From assembly GCF_000003815.2 (NCBI RefSeq), contig NC_049989.1:17182287-17246286 (forward strand): DNA of 64,000 nucleotides, written 5' to 3'. Origin of the DNA: Branchiostoma floridae. Taxonomy: Eukaryota; Chordata; Leptocardii; Amphioxiformes; Branchiostomatidae. This document shows positions 1-12,800 of this stretch, piece after piece. The position numbers were made by a program, and so were the translations under genes. Position 1 is the first letter of the stretch. Each line of letters opens with the position of its first letter. Under the pieces are notes generated by a model. It ran no database searches and was not told the origin of the DNA. It saw only the letters and a list, made by a program, of their open reading frames with translations.

Positions 1-510
1 TGCTAGTGTAGAGGTTTCGATCATTATCAACAGTGGTACCGGTAGAGACCGCAACCGGTTGATAGCTCTACTATTAGAGACTGGATCACTACAGGCATAT
101 ATCACGATGGCAATCACCTTTGCGAAATAGCCAGAGATTAAGACTGGAAAACTTGCAACGTAAACCTAGCTCTCACCCAAACCCTAGCTGTGATTCAATT
201 CTGTTTGTTTTATCTATCGGCAAAACAGCAAATTCTGATCATCAATTACGGTTATTTCATATTGCTCAATCAGTTCAGTTCAGTCATCCATCTAGTGACG
301 CTATGGGGTCCCTCTAGAAGACGTATTCTATAACAAGGTTCTTCAAACACAACCGGAATAGTACTTCCTTCCATAGTTTCGGTGTCTTTTAAATAGACAC
401 CATCATCAGGGTTAGAATTGCTGGATACGATTGTTCGAAAGACCCTGCTGTATGAGTATTTTACCAACCAGATAAAACTATTTATACGGATGGACGTATT
501 CTACTTTTAG

Positions 511-802
511 AAAACTTCATCCTTCGCTACGGAACTCACTACATTCAGTCGGCAAAGTTCGGCGGTCAACTGAAGATCATCAAGACCAAGGAGGCCAGCT
601 CGGACCTCTCGGTCCGGGCGTTCTCGGAGAGAGCTCAGACGGACTGGAAGAAGACCTTCAGCACCTTCTCTGCAGAAGCCAGTATGACCAAGTCCAGCAG
701 CTGGTTCCACAAGCATGAGACCAAGGAGGAATCCGAGAATTCTGAAGGAGAGGCCAGCCAAGACACAGAGAAAACTTCACAAGACTCTCAAACTGAGCAG
801 AC
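511..802 (+). CDS. Exon: MACPF signature exon
   Basis: Begins after ctacttttag and ends at gtaagt. It encodes LRYGTHYIQSAKFGGQL, the hallmark MACPF motif (aromatic-GTH-Y/F followed by GG), then a segment rich in S, E, T and K ending in acidic SQDTEKTSQDSQTEQ. The latter corresponds to the membrane-inserting helical cluster or its linker in MACPF proteins (family knowledge). Two bases precede the first full codon, so an upstream coding exon is required. Confidence 0.9.
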
Positions 803-3800
803 GTAAGTGAAGCCTATTTGAATTGACACACTGAATCTCTCTAAATCTAATTAGAATATTCAATTCGCTTTAGATAAATGTGACCAACAATTAATGTGCC
901 TAATCGTATTTCTGTGAAGATAGTTTTTATTGAAATGCATAGATACACAAAACACTATTTTACGGGATTTCACCGCATTATCAATTAACTAGACCCGATA
1001 TTTACGACATTATCATCAACCTAATGTCACGATTTAGAAAGAATAGAGAAAGAGAAAACGATGATTTGCCATACCTGTCACTGATGATTTTGAAACGAAC
1101 GTATGGGCTATTTCTCTTTGTAACGGTCGACTTATTACTTGGACCCATCTAGATGTAACAAAGCTTTGCTTTTCAGGGTTGTAACTAGTACCTTTTAGAG
1201 GGGGGGGGGGCTGCGGAGGATGTTGGACGAACAGCTATAAGCGTGATTTAATCATGCTATACATGGCCTTTACTGTTCTGAGTAGTGATTTAGATACCAA
1301 ATATCGCCGACAGACTCAAAGAAAGTCACGTACACAGTGTATTGTATGGATGACATTTCCCTCCAAAGTCAGACAGCCCAAAAATATGTAACGCAGTAGG
1401 AGTGCAGATTAGCTGTAGAGCTAGAGCTATAGGACACCACAATGCGTAACGTACATTGTCATAATTCCACCAGGTGCCATTATACCGCCACCTCAAAAAA
1501 CGTTGTTGTAGAGGCCTTCTCAAGATTGTCTTCAATACCTAAATTTTTAAATTTTATTACATTTTTTTAGATATTTAACACTCGGTGTTCAAGACAATCA
1601 TGGGAAGACCTCTTTACTAACTTTTTCTGAGGTGGCTGTATAATGACACCCTGTGGAATTATGATAGTCGATGTTATTTATATCTATTTAGGTATTGATA
1701 TAACTCACTGTCTTTACAGGAGTTCGTTTGAGTTCAGTAACGAGTTGATGGTGGTCCAGGGAGGTGACCAGCAGATCGCCGCAGCCATCACCGAGATGTA
1801 CACCTCCTCCCTCAACACGGAGCTCAAAGCCTGGCTCGACTCTATCAAGGACTACCCGAAAGCCTTCTCGTTCGTCATGAATCCCATCACGGCTGCACTG
1901 GACATCAACTTCAACTCGCTGTTTCCCAATGGTGACGTGGACTTCGGCTGCCTGGGACAGAGGTATCTCTAACATGTCTGTAATAATCTACGTGATATCC
2001 TGATTTGGACGCTTTTGCATAAGACAAAGGATAGTTAAGCGTTTGCTATGGTATTGTTTTACCATAAGAACCTATCTTAACATGATTTACATATAAATAA
2101 CATTTGCCTACGATCCTTACATTTTCAACGTTTTGTTTCTACTTCGATGCACTTGTACTGAATTGTTCTGTCATTGCCATTGTTCCGACTGGTTCACATT
2201 GTGAAACGTTAAGTATTTACATGACATTGTAAACAGTGATTGTTAGGGATCACGCCTGTACCTAGGATCTTTGATAAAAAGCTCCTTGCCTGTTCTAAGG
2301 CAGCGACACATATTCCCCCAGTACAATGTGAACCAGACATAATTGCCCTGAGGAAGGTGACAGAGGGTCACCTAAGCGTCGATGGGAATAAAAGATCGGT
2401 TGTGTAAAAATATTCTCTTTATTCAGTGACTCACCAACCCCTTAAAAACTGTTCACTGTACCAACACTTTATCTGTGCAGTGACTTGGAAGTGGAAAATG
2501 GAACAGACCGACGATACTACATCCAGGAGAAGACTGTGACAACGGCTGACAACGAGACTCGGGAAGTATCCGAGATTCGGTACTGCGACTTCAATAAGAT
2601 GGAAGAACTTGCGGAGAAAGCGGCCAAGAGAAAGTTGGCCCTTGGACGAGCGATCACTGTTTACCTGGAAGAGGTAAGAAGACATTACTTTTGCCCATCT
2701 TAGACTAGCATTTTCATTGTTAGCCCTTACACTTTGCTTTGTTGACGAAGTCTGTGACATGGACAATTTTCCTTTTGGGTTCCGCCTTATCCACCATCTG
2801 GTCATCTTCCTACGCAGGGACATCCAACAGCCAAATCGCCTGTGTGGATGTTCCCTGCTCTTTCAACCGTTACACGTAGTTCCTGACCGCCCTGCTTATA
2901 ACTATTAATGAGCTTAGCCCTATGTATGCGAGACCCCTTTTCAAAACCGAAAGGCGTATTCTATGATCGGCTGACAGCTGGTTTGTGGGGGACGTCCATA
3001 GGAACTAAGAGTGACGGTTGAAAGATCAGGGTACATCCAGACAGGTGGTTTGGCTGTTGGATGTCCCTGCGTAGGAGGATGTCATCTGGTGTGTGGGGGA
3101 CATAAACATTTCAAAAAGTTCTTTCGATGCGTGCCTGACTGGAGATCGTTGCATACTCGCCATGCCCTCTATGTCGTACCCTTGGCAAAATGACTTTCCC
3201 TGATCGTTCGGTGCAGTAGCTCATGGGTAAGTCATACAGAGGCCAGGTCATACCAAAGACAAAGAACAGTATTAGACTTAATCACACATCATTACCAGCG
3301 GAATAGTCCCCTGTTTAATGTCTGGCACAAATATGTGACCCAAGTGCTACAGAAAAGAGATGGACGCCACCCCTATGCGTCTATTATCATAGTTTTTTTT
3401 TTTTTAATATGAAGGGTCCCGTCCTGAGCACGGACTTCCTGTTGCCCGCTGGAGAGCCCGGATGTGAAACCGCCACCCTGGCTTACCTGGACGGCAGCAA
3501 CAGCGGCGCCCCGACCTGGGCCGAACTGGTCAGCGGGGACGAGTTCACCATCATCTTCGACATGCCGTACGGCATCAGCAGCATTCTCCAGGCCTGGGAG
3601 ATAATGACGGTCAAGTTTAAGAACAACCGTTGGTTCTCCTTCAGGACAGGGGAAACGCCGCATCTGTACGATGGCTATGACAACGGGGGTAGCAACGACA
3701 TCAATGGACATAAGGTACGTTTGCATAAAACGATCGCAACATATAAAGGTCAATGTCAAATGTTCTCTCAACAGGGACGGCGGGCGGTACCGACTTCCGA

Positions 3801-6800
3801 GGAACTTTGACCCAGTGCTGACGTCACACGTGCGAAAACACAAACTGATAATGCGCTGTGAAATGCAGTGTGGGTGATATGTCAAAGGTGAAGCCCCCCC
3901 CCCCTCCACCTCCCCCCCCCCCCCATCTGTTTACAGGTCTTGTACAGACCATGCTAAATGCATGTATTGCGCAATTTGTACCTCAAATCTCCTTACAACC
4001 CTCCCACAGGTCAGCATCCAAGGCCTTGTGATGACGTATGATGAGGAGACGGGAGTATTCACGGTGACAGAAAGCGACTTGGTGGCTGGCTGGGTGGAAG
4101 GACAGCAGGTCGCGAGGGCGGAGTACCACTCACTGCTTCAACATTTAAGCAAGCAAAGGTTTGTTGGAACATACTATGCGGCAGATGAGCTTTAGATGTA
4201 CAGTCAATCCTGCCCATAACGTCCACCCGGGGGAAACGGGCAAAAGCGGTCGATTTTGCCAGGTGGTCGGTTAGAAGAGAATCGACATGTCCAATGCATA
4301 CTTTAGATGGTTTCCGTTGTGTTTAATTGCAAATAGCAAACACACTAACATGCATCCGCCGCCATCTTTACTTTAAACATAATATTATAATGGGAGTCAA
4401 AATCCGACGCAAACTGGCTGAATTCGTCACAAAATCGTGTCTAGTTATCATTGAAAATCGATGACACCTCAAGATTTGCAAATATTGCGGTCATTATGGG
4501 CAGGACTTTGGTCCCAAATTTTGACGGTCGCGGTCGAGTTGGTATGGTGTGCTTTGTAAAAAGGTCACTTAATGGAAAATTTTCGGGACCGAGAAAAACC
4601 GGTTGGCCAGGTAGTCGATAAGAAGTGGTAGTCGATTGGGCAGGTTTCACTGTACTTCTAATCATCATCATCATCAGCATCCCATAGCTGATGATACTTA
4701 TAGTCATCATCATCATGGCTCTTTCCCGTTAGACATGCCAAAATGGCATGATTTTGCAAACGGTCAGATGTGTCAAGTAGCATCCACTATCCTTCGTCAT
4801 TGACACCTAGTAAATCTTGTTGAACAAACAGGTCTTAGAATCTTACTATGATACGTACAGGAAGTGAAAACAAACTTTAAAAAGATTGGTTGAACACTTT
4901 TCCATTCATACATATACTACAAAATTGGCACATTTCTAATAATCTGATTCACGTATCCACCCGTATAAAATGTAAAACTGGTTCATATAACATAATATGT
5001 GAAATCTGCGGTTGATGAAAAAATTGTTATATCAACTATGTCTTTCCCAAAACAACACTATCCATGTATTGTATGGCGCTTTTTTTACCTGACGCTATCC
5101 CTGTTTTTCCGACATATTGGTGTTTTAATTTGCATTTCAGTGAATCATATGTCCCAAACAATTTCCGAATCATTTCAAGTCATTTCAGAATCTACTTACT
5201 TCTCAAACGGTCACTTTTATTAACCTTATGTCCAATAAAGAAAATACTAGAAGAAAACTTAAAACTTAATGATAAAGCAAAACAAATTTTATAAGCCAAA
5301 GTTAAGATTAATCGCAGATGCAAAAAGGGACACCAACATGACGCTTAATACCTCATTTAATCGTCGATATCGAGAACACTATATAAAAACAATAATGCTC
5401 TGTTATGTTCAGCTCTACTACGGGCGATGCACCTTGTAACATCAAGTGGTCCAATGCTCACCGCCTTGATCCAACCAACGGAGGAAAGTGTATCCACTTC
5501 ACCATAGCGTCGGAGGGCGACATCTTTATCGTGTTCGCCGGAATTCCGCAGAAACACGAGACCTGGGTGTATGTACAGATATCGCCAGAAGGCGTCGCAC
5601 TCTACAAGGTAAACCAAAACCAGTTCGATTGCAAATAAGTACATCATAATGAAATATAAAAGAACATAACAATGCAAGGTAGGACGTAGTGTTGGGCGTG
5701 GTGTAACTGATAGAGCGTTTGGCTCGGAATCTATAAGTCCTGATTTCGATCCCTGTCGTGCCACTGACGTTGTGCTGTTCGGAAAAACACTTTACACGAC
5801 CTTCCTCAATTCACCCAGGTGTAAAAATGGGTACCCGACTTAGGTCGAGGACTACCGAAGTCAGGTAAAAGAAAGGTAAAAGACTACCTTTACCTTCTGT
5901 ACCTCTATCTATCTGTGCATAAGGCACTGTTAGTATAGGTTACAAAACTTGAGTGCAGTGCCACATTGTCCTCGTCTTTTCAAAAGCAAAATAGAAAAAA
6001 AAATGGGATCCCAAAAGCCTATGCTTATACGAAGGCCTCCCTTTACTAGCGTATTAAATTCAACAAAAAAAGTAAGTATGGATGATATATAAAGGAACCA
6101 CGAATGTTGATGTGTGCTTGCATTTTTTCTCTTTAGTCCATGCGACTGCTGACAACACAGCTCCAAGATGGCGCAAGTAGTCTGGGATCTTCCAACTTGT
6201 ACCAGTCGTACTTCGTCTGCATAACGGAAGATACCGCCGGCGGGGTGACAACCATACAGTACGGCAAGACGCCAGATAACGAGGTTAGCGCAAAATATGC
6301 GTATTCGTCTACTGATTGTAGAATAGAACTCGCTGCCATTTTTCACATTGCCTTCTTCTTTTGAAGAACCCCAATTAAACTTGCTGTAAATTTTGAAGCA
6401 TTAGCATTCATATACCGACTGTTATGTAAAGTTTGATCCACTCACACCGGGAAGTTTTTCCTGCATTCTTTTTGCCTTTCTTCAATATTTCAGTGAATGT
6501 CACATTTCAAACTACGTGTACAGCACATATAAAAAGTTCCTATTCTGTCATCTGATTCATAAATTTCTTTGAAGTTTTGACTTACTACAAAATGTTAAAT
6601 CTTTGGTAGCGGTCACCTTTGTGCGTATATATTCAAGTCCGCATGAGTTTGGTATTTTACATTTCTAGTTTAGGTACATTTTGCGGCCGAAAAAGACGTT
6701 TTAGACTGAGCAGTCAAAGTCAAAGTCAAATGGCAATACGCAATTCATACGGACATGTACATGGGAATTCGTGTAGCCGCTCGCAATGCTATTGTCCGTT

Positions 6801-9800
6801 ACAAGTAATATCTATCTCCCACAGGAGCGGCCCCATGTCTGGTTAGACTTTGAGATTGACGAGATCCTCAGTCTTCAGTATTACGCGTTTGGCAGTGGGA
6901 TGTACCCGGTCAAGGTCATGGGCGTGTCCATTATAGATCAACCGGCGCAAGACTTCATCGTCTGCCGGGAGGGAACGAGAAAGGACCACGGGAGGTGCTC
7001 GCAGCAGTGTCACGAGGAGTGTGATGGTAAGTGACTGGGAGCATGGTATTGTCCCATATATGCAAATCGATGAATGGGTTAATTAATTTGCATATGTGAA
7101 ACAAAGCCATCATCCTGTTATATCGATGCACGTTACCTTGCCGTCATTACCATATCCGAGCGTATCACTATTGTCAAAGGCTGACAAGAAGCACAAACAT
7201 ATATGAAGCAACAGTTAGACTGCAAATGCACGATAGTATAAAAAAAAGCACCATGAAAAAAAGCTGACCCTCTAAAGTTCAAACCCGAGTCAAAAAACCT
7301 AAACCCTAATTTAACTAGTGTCTATCTATTACTTCAAGAAACATAACGATGTGACGGAGTGCACTAATATACATGAAAAGATGTGTTAAATCTGTATCTG
7401 TATCTGTATCTATATAGCCGGTATAGCCGCCTTTAGGCGTAACACACCAGCTTTGCAGGCAGCAGCTGGTTATATTACACCGAATGACCTGTCACACCTA
7501 ACCTATGCACATCTATTCGCAAGCGTTCTTTAAAACTATCCAGAGAAGATGCCCCTACTGTGCTTGGTGATAACATATCATGTTTAGCGTAAGACTCAAT
7601 ACTGACGTATAACTGTGTTTTTGAAGGGTGTAGGACGACCGGATCTGACTCACCAACAGACTGTATAGCATGCAAACACTACAGCGTGGGATTCCCATAC
7701 ATAGAAGGGGACAGTGGTTCCTTCACATGCGTGGCTACCTGTCCAGAACACATGGAACCGGCTACTGACACCAAGAAGTGTACCTGTATGTACATGTCCA
7801 ACTTGGTCTGAACTTCCGTACATTACATTTAACTACCGTACGAGATAGAATACTGACAACGGTATTGAAACTGAAATGATTGATAATGTAAGGTCATGTT
7901 GATTTTATTATATACACTGAGACATCCTATTGGAACCCCGAAACTGATGCGAGCGTGAACGAATGACTAAGCACACAAAGTATGGTTTAGCTAGCAATAC
8001 ATTCTTCATTTTGTTCTTGAATATGACATCAGTATCCATCCTGCAATATTTTCTTGCAATTTGCAGCACCCTATTTACTCATTTTGGAGCTGTTATACAC
8101 GACTTATTCTATTGTATTTGTATTGAAACAGACAAAGCTTGATGAGCACGCGTATGTCATATAATTGACCTAATGTGAAAATGGGAACCTACACATTTGG
8201 GTGAAATCTATCTCCCTTTTGTGAACTGTTCAGCTCTTTCATGATTTTGATAGAAGTGTTGTAGGGACCCATGTAACGCAAGTGTTCGTCAAGTACTAGT
8301 CTTAGAAAAAAAACGAGTTAATCGCGCATTAGGGATGACCCTGTATAGCTCAACTTCACAGTTGAGTTGCTTATTCATGCTAGACTGGAAGACTTTTGGT
8401 GACTGGGAGACCCTAATTCAATCCTTGGCAGGGCATTTTGTTCGAAGCTGCGACTGTGTTTCAGAGGGAGGTCCCGTGAAAGTGCCTCGAACACGATAAC
8501 TTAAAGGGAAGAGGCTAGCTACACCTGAAAACATACCCTGCTACTGAACCGAAACAGTAAGGAGGCTTTTCTATGTGTCGCTAGACACTACAAGCCGGGT
8601 TTCAATGAATAGGCAGACGTCGTAACAGTCCAAGACCACTTGTTAGAAAACAACAGAATGCAAAAAAAAAAGGAAAATAGAATAAAATTGCGAATATCAT
8701 TTTTTCCTTTTACCAAAGATAACTAGTTTTACTCATTGAGGCACCATTGTGACCACGTACCGTATATAATTTTAATGCCCGTTTAGGCATGAAACAGATG
8801 GAAGAAAGCGGCGAAGGAGGAACTGTGACTTGTGTAACGGAATGCCCGCTCACCCACTACGACGATGGAAATGTGTGCAAAGGTTGGCTATTATACTAAG
8901 GGCACAACCCGCCATCCGTGCAATTTGTCCGTACGTTTTTTGGGAGGCCACGTCTGCCACGTATTTCTGAAAACGTTCAGGCTGTACAGGGCAGGCGCGT
9001 CGCCCGTACTGGCACGTACGGGGGGCAATTCCGCAGCCCGATGGCAAACAAGGTTTTGCCTGCACGTAAAGTTTTACGGCGTGTCTATGTGTACGTGCTC
9101 CAAAATCCTTCGGATTCCCTACGAGTTCGTACGGAGGCGGTACTTACCACTTACGGATCCCAAATGATTGCCCGCGTTTTGGCACGTAGACATCACGTAT
9201 TTGGCCGTACGGCGGGTTGTGCCCTTAGCTTTAGGAATTTGACTACTTCTTCGTTTATATTAAGTGAAAGTTTAACCTACCACTTTGTGTATTCTTAGGC
9301 TATCATATTGTTCTTACTACTAATTCCACATAGTCATTACAACATGTATTTTGTTCCCTTCATCAAGAAGCTCATATTTTTGGTGTGTTTGTCTGTCTTT
9401 GTGTCTACAAACATCAGAAATCGAGAAGCTTTGGACAGATACTTATGATATTTGGTAGGTGGGATGGGGTCGGGAAAACGAAAGTGAAGTTTGATAATGG
9501 GTGGCTTTTCAAGGCACTGCAGCGGAAATTCCGGTTTTTCTATCTCGTGTTATGGACCTGCTATGTTTCTGGCTTCTGTTTTCTTAGTTGTAGATAGCTA
9601 TTGTGACAGAGAGTAAGCGCCTAAGCACCTGACGGATTTTTTTGGGAACTGAAGGGGCCGATTTTGTTAAACTTTAACTTTAACTTTATTAGAATTGTAA
9701 CAACACAATACAATATACTGCACCAGGCAGCAGGGTGCTGATGTTGTGCAGATACACATTGAGAGACATACATAATCATAGTACAATACATCATAATCAT

Positions 9801-12800
9801 CATCACACAATGAATACAATACAATTAAAATCTGAGGACTATCTATTAGTGGTTCGTAGGAGGGTGGTGCAGCTGGAATCTTTTAGTTGATACAATGTAA
9901 GAATGTAGTGCATCGGACACTTGTTTGTTTGTGGAGAGGTTATGAGCTGTGGATCCCTGGAGTAGGAGGGGCACGGTAGGTTGTTGTTGTAGGAGGTGTT
10001 GGACGGTGGATGTGAGGTTGTGGCGGAGATCAGAATACAGGGGACAGTGTAGGAGGTAATGTGAGACAGTTTCAGAGGAAGCCCCACAATCACACTTCTT
10101 GTCCTTAATCCTCATCTTATGCAGAGTAGAGTTAAGTTGGCTCCATCCCATGCGCAGCCTGGCAGCATAGATGTTGCTCTGTCTTGAGCCGAGGCTGCGA
10201 TACGTCTGGTGTTTCCTTTGCGTCAGCAGATGTTTCTTGCACTCAGACTTGAAGGCGACAAGAGTAGGGGCGTCCTTGACGACCTGGGGCAGTTGATTCC
10301 ACATGGATGACGTGTACGGGACAAAGCTTGTTTTGTAAGTCTGAGTCCTGCAGCGTGGGACATGGAGATGGGTGCTGTTTCGAAGTAGGAACCTTCAAAC
10401 GTCGAATGAAAATAAGGCAAGAAAGTGTTGACGGATTGTCATGGTTTTTCTTGATATTTTGTAGTGTGCAGTACCTTCTGCAAAGATGTGAGTGGCAAGG
10501 GGACACGAGTTTGCACAGGGCCTAACAGTGGCGACTGTAGTGTCTGCCGGTACACCACTTCGGATGGTGCCTGCTTGGAAGGCTGCAGCCCGGGCCAAAA
10601 GGCTGTTGCACAAGGTGTGTTGTATTTGTAAGCCTGTCGAGTGACTAAAATCGCGCTCCTAGTGGCCGGCACTACATTTGCCGCCGCTGGGGGTCATTAA
10701 CCCTAGCCAGCGGGAGATTGTGTAAACGCAGGCTATTTTGGATGTGCGCTCAAATACAATTCTAATCTGGCGCTTTTTACCATTTTCCATATCAATAAAG
10801 TAAACACAAACCTCAAATTATCATGAAAGATCATCTGTGTTAATTACATTACAATGCTACAACTTTCTTCCAACACAAAAGGTATACATACACACATGAT
10901 CACGTGTCTGTAACTTTCGCGAGTTTACGTTCTGAAGTGATTAGTCATTAGTATTGATTCTTAAGAAGTGGACAGTGGTGGTTAAAAATTTGATGTAAAA
11001 AAGTGTATAGCTTTTTGTTAGAAGAAATTATAGCATTTTACTAAGCATGCACCTTCTTACTGAATTGGTGCTATCCCAGTTATGAATGAAGCTACATGTA
11101 GTTGGCCTGGACTACACACACTACCTAAACACGATAAAATAGAATGAGAGACAAGAAGCCGTGAGTTCGGTTCCATCCGACATGCACGCAAAGTGCTGCA
11201 GTCCCTATAACCTGGAATCCAGTCTACCATGGATTGGCCAGGCTACCTTCGGAACAGGAGAGTATTTCCGCCGCCGGGGTAATCTTTTACACCCTGTAGA
11301 AGTTTTGCACGGTGGTAGTTAAGTTTGCAATCCACATCCTTGTGGCCTACTAATTAACTCCCACTGGGCTAAGTCCTATCACGTGAAAATGCTACCAGGT
11401 GTGAACGATTACACCAGCGGCTGAGAGCTACACTTGACCCGTAGGGAGCCTAGTTACTAACTACGGTAGACCGTGCCGCAAGGAGACTGGATTCCAGGTT
11501 ACAGTCCCTTATAAGGATGACACATTGGTCAATGAGCTTATAGAAAAAAGGGTAATTTCCCCGTACGATTAACCTGTAAAAAATACATAGCGACTTGCTT
11601 CTCTGTCAAGACCAGTGGAAGAACTATTCTTCAATGAGCTAAGCTGGATCGATGATTGATTGGTTAATCCCCATTTTGTGCAGACGAAGGTGGGTTCAGA
11701 TGTGACCAGTGCCAGCCTGGTCATAAGTGTGTGAGAGGAGACGAGATGGAGGAAATCTGCCCCGCGGGGACCTACAGCAGCCCGGAGAGGACCAGCTGTC
11801 TGGAATGTACAGCCGGCCAGTTCAGCAGCTCGGGATCACAGTACTGTCAGGAGTGTCCCTCTGGGAAGTACAGCGCGAACAGCGGGTCCAGCACCTGTAC
11901 AGCTTGTCCTTCCGGACAGTACAGCTCCAGCAGCGGGTCCAGCAGCTGTCAGGTCTGTCCAGTTGGGCAGTACAGCGCAAGTACCGGGGCCACGAGCTGC
12001 CAAGACTGTCCAGCCGGACAGTTCAGCAGAGTTGGAGGGTCCAGTAGCTGTGACGACTGTCCCGCAGGGCAGTACAGTGCGGATGCCGGGTCCAGCAGCT
12101 GTGAGGCTTGTGCTGTAGGATACACCAGCGAAGAAGGAGCTACAGAGTGTTATGGTGATTGGTTACGTCTACTTTACTTGTAAAGAAAAAACATGCCGTT
12201 TTCTTGCTTCCTATCTATCTGTACCCCCTGCATTTTAATATCTCTGCTTTTCTGTCTCTCTCTCTGTCACTTTCTTTCTTTGACTCTTGCCAGCTCTCTT
12301 TCCCTTTCTCTATCCTAGTCTCTCTCTCTCTCCCTCTATCTCTCTGTCCCTCTCTCTCTTTGTCCCTCTCCCTCGTTCCCCTTCTCATCTTCCTCAATAT
12401 CTCTGTTTCTTTTCCTATCTTTTTTCTCTCTATCCCTCTCCCCCATTCTTTGCGTGGATTATGGGGCCAATCCGAAAATGATGCAGATTTGAAACTATAG
12501 ATTTATAGTTTTTATCATGAAGTCGGCTCTAAGGTTGAAAATGTTGTTCGATTGTGTGTGTCCACAGACTGGGACGACTGCTCACCCAACCCCTGTGAGA
12601 ACAACGGAGTTTGTACCGACGGCGTTAACTCGTTCACCTGCGCCTGTCAGGACCGATACACGGGTGACAGATGCCAGGTGAGACCAGGTGAGTTCTGTAG
12701 CTGTATGTCACCATGAGGGGAGGGACCAGCATTTGAGTTGCGCAGCCGATCGCGAGTGCGCCGTGCTTACCCTCAACCTGGATATTGACTTACAACTATT

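Noticed and set aside
1-510. A separate gene upstream of the MACPF exon
   Set aside because: The two short frames have no domain or codon bias; the stretch is best read as the upstream intron.
1326-1535. Minus-strand 69-codon ORF opposite the first intron
   Set aside because: No domain, no splice support, sits in an intron of the opposite-strand gene.
12159-12500. Ser/Leu-rich ORFs on both strands
   Set aside because: Translation of a (TC)n simple repeat in an intron.
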